Source: Lysinibacillus sp. 2017 (GTDB lineage Bacteria > Bacillota > Bacilli > Bacillales_A > Planococcaceae). From it: DNA of 64,000 nt. Under the pieces are notes generated by a model. The model did no database searches and was not told where the DNA came from. It worked only from the letters and a program-made list of their open reading frames with translations. The translations under genes and the position numbers were made by a program. This document shows, in pieces, positions 18,272-27,011 of this stretch. The stretch lies in NCBI RefSeq assembly GCF_003073375.1, contig NZ_CP029002.1, positions 978,001-1,042,000 of the forward strand, given 5' to 3'. Numbering within the stretch: position 1 is the stretch's first letter; each line of letters starts with the position of its first letter.

Positions 18272-18940
18272 ATGCAAGCAAAAAAATCATTTCGATTTTG
18301 GCTAGTTGTTGGAATAGTATGGATGTCTATATTGTTCGCACCAATTTCAAATGGAACTTTTGCATCGAATAATACATTTATAGGCGATTGTATAGAAAGC
18401 CCAGATCAATGTGAAGATACAAATACTTCGGATGACGATACAGAATCTTCTGAATCGTCATCTGTTAGTATGGGGCCATGGGAATACATTAAAATTCTTT
18501 TGGCACTTGTTTTCGTCATTGGTCTATTATTATTCGTTTTAAAGTTTTTAAATAAAAGAAACATAAAATATCAACAAAACTCCGTTATTAAAAACGTCGG
18601 AGGGATGTCAGTAGGACCGCAAAAGTCTGTACAATTACTATTAATTGGTAATAAAATTTATGTTGTAGGTGTGGGCGAAGATGTTCATCTCCTTAAAGAA
18701 ATTGATGCACAACAAGATGTTGAACAATTAGTCAAACAAATTGAAAGTAACCAATCAACAGCAATGACAACTCCTTATATTGCGGAATTATTTAAGAAAT
18801 TCAATAAGAAAGATCAGCCTAAGGATATTTCTGATAATACCAAATTTAATGATATGTTTAATGAAAAAATTGGTCAATTAAAGCAAGAACGTAGCGATGA
18901 AATAGAGCGCTGGAAAGAACAGGAGCGTGACAAAGAGTGA
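18272..18940 (+). CDS. fliO: Flagellar biosynthetic protein FliO (FliZ)
   Basis: Type III export gate assembly factor, 222 residues. An N-terminal hydrophobic stretch resembling a signal peptide (about 8-30) is followed by an acidic Ser/Asp-rich segment, a transmembrane helix (about 74-92, ILLALVFVIGLLLFVLKFL) and the FliO domain with NVGGMSVGPQKSVQLLLIG. The C-terminal 60 residues are charged and helical. In B. subtilis the gene is called fliZ. It starts four bases after cheY. Confidence 0.9.
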   Translation: MQAKKSFRFWLVVGIVWMSILFAPISNGTFASNNTFIGDCIESPDQCEDTNTSDDDTESSESSSVSMGPWEYIKILLALVFVIGLLLFVLKFLNKRNIKYQQNSVIKNVGGMSVGPQKSVQLLLIGNKIYVVGVGEDVHLLKEIDAQQDVEQLVKQIESNQSTAMTTPYIAELFKKFNKKDQPKDISDNTKFNDMFNEKIGQLKQERSDEIERWKEQERDKE

Positions 18941-19602
18941 CAGATATTCTTTCCGTCTTTTCAGAAAGTGATCCGGGGAATGTATCCTCATCGGTTACAC
19001 TTTTATTCCTGTTAACCGTATTATCATTAGCACCAAGTATTCTAATTTTAATGACGTCATTTGCACGAATTGTCATTGTTTTGTCATTTACACGTACAGC
19101 GCTTGCGACAAACCAAATGCCACCGAACCAAGTAATTGTTGGGTTAGCATTATTTTTAACGTTCTTTATTATGGCGCCAACATTTTCAGAGGTAAACGAG
19201 CAAGCATTACAGCCATTATTCGACGAGGAAATTAATTTAGAAGAAGCCTATGAGCGCGCAACAATTCCTTTTAAAGAATTTATGGCACAACATACAAGGC
19301 AAAAGGATTTAGAGCTGTTTTTAGAATATAATCAGTCGGAATATCCAAATACGATTGAAGAAATTCCATTAACACTTTTAGTTCCAGCATATGCTTTAAG
19401 TGAAATTAAAACAGCATTTCAAATGGGCTTCATGATCTTCATCCCATTTTTAGTAATTGATATGGTTGTCGCAAGTACACTGATGTCAATGGGTATGATG
19501 ATGTTGCCTCCAGTAATGATTTCGCTACCATTCAAAATTTTGTTATTCATACTGGTCGATGGTTGGTATTTAGTAATGAAATCTTTACTTCAAAGTTTTT
19601 AG
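18937..19602 (+). CDS. fliP: Flagellar biosynthetic protein FliP
   Basis: Core export-gate membrane protein, 221 residues with about four helices. Family signatures are PPNQVIVGLALFLTFFIM and the C-terminal MMMLPPVMISLPFKILLF. It starts with GTG overlapping the fliO stop by four bases. FliP, FliQ and FliR form the helical FliPQR complex that opens into the rod. Confidence 0.97.
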   Translation: MTDILSVFSESDPGNVSSSVTLLFLLTVLSLAPSILILMTSFARIVIVLSFTRTALATNQMPPNQVIVGLALFLTFFIMAPTFSEVNEQALQPLFDEEINLEEAYERATIPFKEFMAQHTRQKDLELFLEYNQSEYPNTIEEIPLTLLVPAYALSEIKTAFQMGFMIFIPFLVIDMVVASTLMSMGMMMLPPVMISLPFKILLFILVDGWYLVMKSLLQSF

Positions 19603-19615
19603 GGGATGATACATA

Positions 19616-19885
19616 ATGACACAAGAAATGGTCATTTCAATTGCAGAGACCGCCATTTATACAGTTTTGATAGTTTCAGGTCCATTATTACTCGTTGCAT
19701 TAATTGTGGGTTTGGCAGTAAGTATTTTTCAGGCTACCACTTCAATTCAAGAGCAAACATTAGCGTTTGTTCCTAAAATTGTAGCAGTATTAGTGTCAAT
19801 CGTATTTTTTGGGCCGTTTATGATTTCAAAAATGACAAATTATTTTCACGATATTTTAAATAATTTAGTCCGATATATTGGGTGA
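19616..19885 (+). CDS. fliQ: Flagellar biosynthetic protein FliQ
   Basis: Small export-gate protein with two membrane helices (89 residues). The family motif spans GLAVSIFQATTSIQEQTLAF, with the conserved PKIVAV following. Together with FliP and FliR it builds the export channel. It overlaps the first in-frame codon of a longer fliR frame but not the chosen fliR start. Confidence 0.96.
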   Translation: MTQEMVISIAETAIYTVLIVSGPLLLVALIVGLAVSIFQATTSIQEQTLAFVPKIVAVLVSIVFFGPFMISKMTNYFHDILNNLVRYIG

Positions 19886-19889
19886 GCGG

Positions 19890-20666
19890 ATGACGGAATT
19901 ACTACCTAATATTTCGATATTATTGTTAATTCTGGTGCGAGTTTCTGCATTCTTCGTATCAGTCCCTTTGTTTTCTTATAAAACGATTCCCCAACAAGTT
20001 CGAATTATTTTAGCCATTGCCCTTGCGTGGATGATGTATTACACATTTGATATGGACCCAATTGAAATTAATGGTGAATATATATTATTGATTTTAAAAG
20101 AAGTCGTTGTTGGCTTAATGTTAGGGTTAGCAGCAACCATTGTTATGTCTGCTGTGCAAATTGCTGGTGGATTTATCGACTTCCAAATGGGATTTGCCAT
20201 GGCAAATATTATTGACCCGCAAACAGGTGCACAGACACCGTTAATGGGACAATTTTTAAATTTTATAGCATTACTATTATTACTTGCAATTAATGGACAC
20301 CATCTCATATTAGATGGGATTTATTACAGCTATCAATTTATACCGATGGATCAGTTTTTCCCGAATTTTGGTGATGAAGCCACCGCTCTATTTATAATTA
20401 AACTATTTGTTTCTGTTTTTGCCATTGCATTTCAAATGTCAGCTCCAATAGTTGCAACACTATTTTTAGTTACGTTAGCGTTAGGGATTACCGGAAAAAC
20501 AGTTCCGCAAATGAATATTTTCGTAATCGGTTTTCCAATTAAAATTGCCGTTGGTTTCCTTGTATTAATAGTGACAATGGGTGTATTAGTTGGAGTGATG
20601 AAGGAATTAATTGAATTGATGATTTTTTCTTTACGTGACTTAATGGTCATTTTAGGTGGTGAATAG
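19890..20666 (+). CDS. fliR: Flagellar biosynthetic protein FliR
   Basis: Export-gate membrane protein of 258 residues with about six helices. It begins MTELLPNISILLLILVRVSA and holds the conserved GGFIDFQMGFAMANIIDP block and GFPIKIAVGF. The ATG at 19890 is preferred, with GGGTGAG just upstream; a TTG at 19878 would begin inside fliQ without a ribosome binding site. Confidence 0.95.
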   Translation: MTELLPNISILLLILVRVSAFFVSVPLFSYKTIPQQVRIILAIALAWMMYYTFDMDPIEINGEYILLILKEVVVGLMLGLAATIVMSAVQIAGGFIDFQMGFAMANIIDPQTGAQTPLMGQFLNFIALLLLLAINGHHLILDGIYYSYQFIPMDQFFPNFGDEATALFIIKLFVSVFAIAFQMSAPIVATLFLVTLALGITGKTVPQMNIFVIGFPIKIAVGFLVLIVTMGVLVGVMKELIELMIFSLRDLMVILGGE

Positions 20667-20667
20667 C

Positions 20668-21756
20668 ATGCAGCTATTAGTAAAATTAGATATCCAATTT
20701 TTCGCAGGTGAAAAAACCGAAAAAGCGACACCGAAAAAGCGTCAAGATGCTAGGAAAAAGGGACAGGTTTTAAAAAGTCAGGACGTTACAGCAGGTGTAT
20801 TACTGTTAGTTACCTTTTTCTTTCTAATGTTCTTTGCACCGTATATGTATGATGGCGCAAAAGGATTTTTATTACAGGCACTTGAACGGAATATGTTGAT
20901 TGAAACGGTAAGTTCAGAAACTGTGATGGATATGTATGTTGAATCCATAAAAGAAATGGCAATGATTGCACTACCGATAATGGTTGTCGCGATGATTGCA
21001 GGTATTGGAGCTAACTTTTTTCAGTTTGGCTTACTCTTTACAACAGAAACATTAAAGTTTGATTTAAAAAAAATGGACCCTATTAAAGGGGTTAAAAAAA
21101 TTATTTCCGTACGTGCCATTGTGAATTTAATAAAATCATTATTAAAAGTAACATTAATTGGAGCAGTTACGACAATGGTTATTATTATATATTTAGAAGA
21201 TGTTTTAGCTTTAGCCATACATAGTCCAGCAGAAATATTAGCAACCGTCGCAAAACTTTCAGCGATTATGGGAATAGCGGCTTCCTTTATGTTAGTTGTT
21301 ATTGCATTATTCGATTATTTATATGAACGATTTGAATATGAAAAACAATTGAAAATGTCAAAGCAAGATATTAAAGATGAATATAAAAATGCTGAAGGTG
21401 ACCCGTTGATTAAATCAAAAATTAAACAACGTCAACGTGAAATGGCAATGCGAAGAATGATGCAAGAAATTCCGTCAGCAGATGTTGTCATCACGAACCC
21501 AACCCATTTTGCAATAGCACTTAAATATGATGAAAATCAAATGGACGCACCGAAAGTAGTCGCAAAAGGGACGGATTTTGTTGCGCAAAAAATAAAAATG
21601 ATTGCGAAAGAGCATGACGTCATTATGGTTGAAAACAGGCCACTCGCTCGCGCAATGTATGATCAAGTGGAAGTCGGACAAGCGGTTCCAGAAGAATTTT
21701 TCAAGGCAGTTGCAGAAGTTCTTGCGTATGTATATCGTATCAAACGCAAAATTTAA
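20668..21756 (+). CDS. flhB: Flagellar export switch protein FlhB
   Basis: Export-gate protein that changes substrate specificity after self-cleavage. It is 362 residues: an amphipathic, basic N-terminus (FFAGEKTEKATPKKRQDARK), four membrane helices, and a cytosolic domain with the autocleavage motif NPTH (ITNPTHFAIALKY) and MVENRPLARAMYD. I start at the ATG at 20668 just after TAGGTGGTGA. It directly follows fliR. Confidence 0.96.
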   Translation: MQLLVKLDIQFFAGEKTEKATPKKRQDARKKGQVLKSQDVTAGVLLLVTFFFLMFFAPYMYDGAKGFLLQALERNMLIETVSSETVMDMYVESIKEMAMIALPIMVVAMIAGIGANFFQFGLLFTTETLKFDLKKMDPIKGVKKIISVRAIVNLIKSLLKVTLIGAVTTMVIIIYLEDVLALAIHSPAEILATVAKLSAIMGIAASFMLVVIALFDYLYERFEYEKQLKMSKQDIKDEYKNAEGDPLIKSKIKQRQREMAMRRMMQEIPSADVVITNPTHFAIALKYDENQMDAPKVVAKGTDFVAQKIKMIAKEHDVIMVENRPLARAMYDQVEVGQAVPEEFFKAVAEVLAYVYRIKRKI

Positions 21757-21780
21757 CGTAGAAAAGCAGGAGGGACATCA

Positions 21781-23814
21781 ATGCAAATACGCGATTTAGG
21801 GGTTTTAGCTGCAGTAATTATGGTTGTAGCGATGCTCATTATCCCTCTGCCACATTGGTTACTGAGTTTTTTAATTATCATTAATATTACATTGGCATTA
21901 TTAGTTTTATTAACTGCAATGAATATGAAGGAAGCATTAGACTTCTCAATTTTCCCAACCATCATTTTATTACTAACACTTTTCCGTTTATCCATCTCTG
22001 TATCTACGACTCGTGCAATTTTAGCAGAAGGTGATGCAGGTGATGTAGTTGAAACGTTTGGTAATTTCGTAACAGGTGGGAATATTTTAGTAGGTTTAGT
22101 AATCTTCTTATTACTTGTAATTATTCAATTTATCGTAATTACAAAAGGTTCAGAGCGTGTTGCTGAGGTAGCTGCACGTTTCACATTAGATGCGATGCCT
22201 GGTAAGCAAATGAGTATTGATGCTGATTTAAACGCAGGGGTCATTTCGGAAAAAGAAGCACGCGAACGTCGTGAAAAAGTATCTGGAGAAGCAGATTTCT
22301 ACGGAGCGATGGACGGTGCGACAAAATTCGTAAAAGGGGATGCTATTGCCTCTATTATCATGGTCGGAATCAACCTTTTATTTGGGATGATTATCGGGAT
22401 GTTACAAATGGATTTAGGCTTTGCAGAAGCAGCATCACAATATTCAATTTTAACAGTCGGTGATGGTCTTGTATCACAAATTCCAGCACTTTTAATTTCA
22501 ACTGCGACTGGTATCGTTGTAACACGTGCTGCATCGAAAGGTAACTTAGGCTCGGATATTACAGATCAGTTATTCGCACAATCGAAATTATTATATGTCG
22601 CTGGTGGGACAATTCTCCTGCTGGGTTTATTCACACCAATTCCATTATGGATTACAGTCCCTATTGGGGGTGCTTTAATCTTGGGTGCGTTCTTGATGGA
22701 TCGTAAAAAAGACGAGACACCAGAAGAAATTATGGAAATCGAGGAAGAAGTGGCTTCGGATACAATGAAGAGTCCAGAAAATGTTATTAACTTATTAAAT
22801 GTTGACCCAATTGAATTTGAATTTGGGTATGGACTGATTCCTTTAGTAGACGCTGCACAAGGCGGTGACCTTCTAGACCGAGTCGTTATGATTCGTCGTC
22901 AGTTAGCGCTTGAACTTGGGATTGTCATTCCAATCGTGCGTATCCGTGATAATATCCAACTTCAGCCGAATGAGTATCGTATTAAAGTTAAGGGCAATGA
23001 GATGGCCCGTGGTGAATTATTACTCGATCATTATTTAGCAATGAGTCCTGGAGATGATGATTCAATTGAAGGAATCGATACAATTGAGCCGTCATTTGGT
23101 TTACCAGCGAAATGGATTACAGAGCAAGTAAAAGAAGATGCCGAAATGTATGGCTATACAGTAGTGGATCCACCAAGTGTAGTTTCAACGCATTTAACAG
23201 AAATTATTCGTGCAAATGCGCATGAGTTATTAGGTCGTCAAGAAACAAAGCAATTAATCGATCACTTACGCGAAACACATGCGATTTTAGTAGACGATTT
23301 AATTCCAACTCCATTATCTATTGGTGAAGTTCAAAAAGTATTGTCGAGGTTATTACGTGAAAATGTATCAGTACGTAACTTACCGATTATATTTGAAACT
23401 TTGGCTGACTATGCGAAATTGACAAGTGATACCGATATTTTAACAGAATATGTACGCCAAGCATTAGCGCGTCAAATTACATCACAATTTGTTGGTGGAC
23501 AGTCAACGCTGAAGGTTATTACAGTTTCTGCTAAAATAGAAAAAATGATTGCAGATAGTATTCAACAAACCGATCATGGTAACTATTTAGCAATGGATCC
23601 ACAAGAATCACAATTCGTATTAGAAGCGATTGCAAAAGAAGTAGAACGCGTTTCTTATATGGAACAATCTCCAATTATCTTATGCTCACCAGGTGTGCGT
23701 CTGTATTTAAGACAATTAACGGAGCGTTATTTCCCTCAAGTTCCAATTCTTTCGTATAACGAATTGGATGCAGCGGTAGAAATTCAAAGTGTAGGGGTGG
23801 TGAATGTTGAATGA
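21781..23814 (+). CDS. flhA: Flagellar biosynthesis protein FlhA
   Basis: Largest export-gate protein (677 residues), a nonameric ring that uses proton motive force and docks substrates. About eight transmembrane helices occupy residues 1-310. The family signature around FRLSISVSTTRAIL and LDAMPGKQMSIDADLNAG is present; the cytosolic half contains the four-subdomain FlhA-C. A GGAGG site precedes the ATG. The stop overlaps flhF. Confidence 0.97.
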   Translation: MQIRDLGVLAAVIMVVAMLIIPLPHWLLSFLIIINITLALLVLLTAMNMKEALDFSIFPTIILLLTLFRLSISVSTTRAILAEGDAGDVVETFGNFVTGGNILVGLVIFLLLVIIQFIVITKGSERVAEVAARFTLDAMPGKQMSIDADLNAGVISEKEARERREKVSGEADFYGAMDGATKFVKGDAIASIIMVGINLLFGMIIGMLQMDLGFAEAASQYSILTVGDGLVSQIPALLISTATGIVVTRAASKGNLGSDITDQLFAQSKLLYVAGGTILLLGLFTPIPLWITVPIGGALILGAFLMDRKKDETPEEIMEIEEEVASDTMKSPENVINLLNVDPIEFEFGYGLIPLVDAAQGGDLLDRVVMIRRQLALELGIVIPIVRIRDNIQLQPNEYRIKVKGNEMARGELLLDHYLAMSPGDDDSIEGIDTIEPSFGLPAKWITEQVKEDAEMYGYTVVDPPSVVSTHLTEIIRANAHELLGRQETKQLIDHLRETHAILVDDLIPTPLSIGEVQKVLSRLLRENVSVRNLPIIFETLADYAKLTSDTDILTEYVRQALARQITSQFVGGQSTLKVITVSAKIEKMIADSIQQTDHGNYLAMDPQESQFVLEAIAKEVERVSYMEQSPIILCSPGVRLYLRQLTERYFPQVPILSYNELDAAVEIQSVGVVNVE

Positions 23815-25001
23815 AGATGAAAAAATACAATGCACCTTCTATAGCTGAAGCGATGAAACTTATTCGTGCTGACTTAGGTGATGATGCCGTTATTCTAAAT
23901 TCAAAGGTCGTTATCACCAAAAAGTTTTTAGGATTAGTTAAAAACAAGAGCTATGAAGTTGTAGCAGGGTATGAGCGAGTGGAGAAAAAGCCTTCATTAC
24001 CATCTTTACAAGACATTTCATCTATTACTAAAACAATCAATAAAGAACCAGTGAAATTTCAAAATCAGCCAATGTATCAATCTGTTGAACCAGTAATGGT
24101 TCCGCAGGCTGATCAATCGGATACTTTAGTAAAAGAAATTGCAGATTTAAAATCAATGATGCAAGCAATGCAACGTATGTCGACACAATCTCTATATCCA
24201 GATGAACTCTTACCATTTGTCGATTCTTTAAAACAGCAGGAACTTGGCGAGGAGCTTGTCACAGCAATTAGTGATGAGCTTTTTGTGCATTTTAAAAATG
24301 GTGGGCATCCACTACATTGGACAGATATGCAAAAAGTTGCAAAAAATTATTTAAAAAACCAATTAAAAGATTTACCAATCGATGGTTTGTCGTATGAAAA
24401 AAAGTATATTAATGTACTTGGTCCTACAGGTGTTGGTAAAACAACGACTATTGCAAAAATGGCGGCTAGGTCTGTACTCGAAAAGAAAAAGAAAATTGGC
24501 TTCATTACGACAGATACGTATCGTATTGCAGCGATTGAGCAATTAAAAACATACGCCGCACTATTACAAGCACCCGTAGAAATTGTATATAGTGCTAAAG
24601 ACTATGAAGAGGCGATTAAAAAGCTTTCATATTTAGATTTAATTTTTATTGATACAGCTGGACGTAACTATAAAGAAGCAAAATATGTTGAAGATTTACA
24701 AGCATTAATTAACTTTAATGAAGACGTAGAATCCTATTTAGTGTTAGCTTTGACAGCTAAGCAAAAAGACTTAGAATCCATTATTGAACAATTTAAGGAA
24801 TTAAAAATTGAAAAATTCATCTTTACAAAGCTCGATGAGACAAATTCTATTGGCACTATGTTTAATTTAATGATTAAATATAAGAAAGGACTCGCTTACT
24901 ATACTAATGGTCAAGAAGTACCAGAAGATATTGAACAACCAAGTATAGAGAGTTTATTAGAGCTTTTCTTCAAGGAGAATTTAGATGAAAGATCAAGCTG
25001 A
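23811..25001 (+). CDS. flhF: Flagellar positioning GTPase FlhF
   Basis: SRP-family GTPase that controls where and how many flagella form. It is 396 residues: a basic N-terminal B domain, a helical N domain, then the G domain with [10 protein letters not shown] (about 204-213), TTDTYRIAA, DTAGR and TKLDET. The ATG overlaps the flhA stop. It works with FlhG, encoded next with a 17-base overlap. Confidence 0.96.
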   Translation: MKMKKYNAPSIAEAMKLIRADLGDDAVILNSKVVITKKFLGLVKNKSYEVVAGYERVEKKPSLPSLQDISSITKTINKEPVKFQNQPMYQSVEPVMVPQADQSDTLVKEIADLKSMMQAMQRMSTQSLYPDELLPFVDSLKQQELGEELVTAISDELFVHFKNGGHPLHWTDMQKVAKNYLKNQLKDLPIDGLSYEKKYINVLGPTGVGKTTTIAKMAARSVLEKKKKIGFITTDTYRIAAIEQLKTYAALLQAPVEIVYSAKDYEEAIKKLSYLDLIFIDTAGRNYKEAKYVEDLQALINFNEDVESYLVLALTAKQKDLESIIEQFKELKIEKFIFTKLDETNSIGTMFNLMIKYKKGLAYYTNGQEVPEDIEQPSIESLLELFFKENLDERSS

Positions 25002-25857
25002 AAAACTTCGACTAAAGATGTTGGAAAGTCAAGAAACACTAGGGAGATCAATTGCGGTAGTGAGTGGAAAAGGTGGCGTAGGCAAAAGTAACTTTACGAC
25101 CAACTTCGCTACACTTTTGGCAAAATCAGGTAAGAAAGTGGTTATATTAGATATGGATATTGGTATGGGAAATGTTCATATTTTAATTGGAAAATCCGCG
25201 AAATATAGTTTGAAAGATTATTTAGATGGTAATTTAGCATTAGAGGATGTTATGTTCGAAGCACCTGGAGGCGTCAATTATATTTCAGGTGGTTCAGGAA
25301 TGTCCTCGTTAATGGAATGGTCAGGTGCTACTTTTGGTCGTTTAATACTTGCCTTAGAAACACTTCAAAAGAACTATGATTTTGTGTTGTTTGATATGGG
25401 TGCCGGAATTGCAGATTGGTCTTTAGATTTATTAACTTCTGTAGACGAAATCATTGTGATTTCAACCGCCGAACCTACATCAATTATGGATGCCTATTCA
25501 ATGATGAAATACATTCATTTAAAAGATGGGGATAAAACATTTTATTTACTTTGTAATCGTGCATTTACCGTTGAAGAAGGACTAGATACAACGAAACGAC
25601 TGAAAATGGTTATGGAACGATTTTTAGAAAAAGATGTTATCGTTTTAGGTTCACTCCCTGAAGACGGGGTTGTTCGAAAAGCTGTACGTCAGCAAGCTTT
25701 ATTTTCTACGCTTTATCCAGATGCGCCCATTACAAAAACATTAAACAAAATTGTGGAGCGCTTTTTAAATCAACTAACTGAAGAAATTCATGTGGAAGTG
25801 CCTACGAATAAGTTTCTATCAAAATTAAAAACGATCTTTTCGAAAGGGCGTGAGTAA
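24985..25857 (+). CDS. flhG: Flagellum number regulator FlhG (YlxH), MinD-like ATPase
   Basis: ParA/MinD-family ATPase of 290 residues that stimulates FlhF GTPase activity and limits flagellar assembly; in B. subtilis also called YlxH. The deviant Walker A SGKGGVGKSNF (27-37) with the signature Lys, the LDMDIGMGN block and FDMGAGIADWS are visible. The N-terminal KDQAEKLRLKM helix is the FlhF-activating region in this family. It ends directly before cheB. Confidence 0.95.
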   Translation: MKDQAEKLRLKMLESQETLGRSIAVVSGKGGVGKSNFTTNFATLLAKSGKKVVILDMDIGMGNVHILIGKSAKYSLKDYLDGNLALEDVMFEAPGGVNYISGGSGMSSLMEWSGATFGRLILALETLQKNYDFVLFDMGAGIADWSLDLLTSVDEIIVISTAEPTSIMDAYSMMKYIHLKDGDKTFYLLCNRAFTVEEGLDTTKRLKMVMERFLEKDVIVLGSLPEDGVVRKAVRQQALFSTLYPDAPITKTLNKIVERFLNQLTEEIHVEVPTNKFLSKLKTIFSKGRE

Positions 25858-26994
25858 ATGGACAACACGAAGAAGAGTAAGTTATTAGTTGTTGATGATT
25901 CTGCATTTATGCGGAAATTAATAAGTGATTTTTTTGCAGACCATTTACAAGTTGAAGTGGTTGGGTCAGCACGTAACGGAAAAGATGCAATAAAAAAAAT
26001 TCAACAGTTAAATCCAGATGTAGTGACAATGGATGTTGAAATGCCAGAAATGAATGGTCTTGACGCGTTAAAAGAAATTATGCAAGTTTGTCCTGTGCCG
26101 GTCGTCATGCTTTCAAGTACGACGCAGCAAAATGCTGATAATACTTTAACGGCCATGGAATATGGAGCAGTTGATTTTGTTGCTAAACCAGGTGGTACAA
26201 TTTCTTTAGATTTACATAAAATTCAAGATGAGTTGGTACGTAAAGTTGAAGAAGCAGCAAAGATTCCGATTGTTAAGTTAAAAAAAACATTTGCTAAATC
26301 ATCAACATTTACAAAAGATTTAGTAAAACCAGTTGCACCTGTTGCAGTGACAGCAATCACTAAAAAAACTGTTTCAACAATGGAAAATCTAACAAAAAAA
26401 GTAGATTGGAATAAAGCTTCTAAAAAGATCATTTTAATTGGTACTTCAACGGGTGGTCCTAGAGCGTTACAAGAAGTGATTACAAAAATTCCGTCTACTG
26501 TGGATGCACCCATTTTAATTGTTCAACATATGCCAGCAGGATTTACAAAGTCTCTCGCTACCAGATTAGATCAATTAAGTGAAATTCATGTAAAAGAAGC
26601 AGAACAGGGCGATATATTACAAAAGGGTACCGCTTATATAGCGCCAGGTGGCTATCATCTGAAACTACGAAAAGTAGGCTCTAGTTATGCTGTTGTATTA
26701 GATCAAACCGAACCTCCTCGTTCTGGACATCGACCATCAGTTGATGTCATGTTCGAAGATGTTAGTCAGTATTCGGATTTTGATAAAGTTGCCGTTATTA
26801 TGACGGGAATGGGCTATGATGGTTCAAAAGGATTAATCGCTTTAAAGAAAACAGGAAATGTCATTGCAATTGCTGAGTCAGCAGAAACATGTATTGTTTA
26901 TGGAATGCCAAAAGCTGCCGTGGAAACGCAGCTTGTAGATGAAATGGCAGATGTTGACGATATCGCACAAACGATTATGAAATATATGCCTTAA
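25858..26994 (+). CDS. cheB: Chemotaxis protein-glutamate methylesterase/deamidase CheB
   Basis: Removes methyl groups from chemoreceptors when phosphorylated by CheA. In 378 residues: a receiver domain with D59 (VTMDVEMPEMNG), a linker (about 125-185) rich in Lys and Val, and the methylesterase domain with catalytic S197 (IGTSTGGPRAL), H224 (VQHMPAG) and a C-terminal Asp (MTGMGYDGSKG). It starts right after the flhG stop and precedes cheA. Confidence 0.97.
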   Translation: MDNTKKSKLLVVDDSAFMRKLISDFFADHLQVEVVGSARNGKDAIKKIQQLNPDVVTMDVEMPEMNGLDALKEIMQVCPVPVVMLSSTTQQNADNTLTAMEYGAVDFVAKPGGTISLDLHKIQDELVRKVEEAAKIPIVKLKKTFAKSSTFTKDLVKPVAPVAVTAITKKTVSTMENLTKKVDWNKASKKIILIGTSTGGPRALQEVITKIPSTVDAPILIVQHMPAGFTKSLATRLDQLSEIHVKEAEQGDILQKGTAYIAPGGYHLKLRKVGSSYAVVLDQTEPPRSGHRPSVDVMFEDVSQYSDFDKVAVIMTGMGYDGSKGLIALKKTGNVIAIAESAETCIVYGMPKAAVETQLVDEMADVDDIAQTIMKYMP

Positions 26995-27011
26995 AAAGGG
27001 GTGCCTTCTAA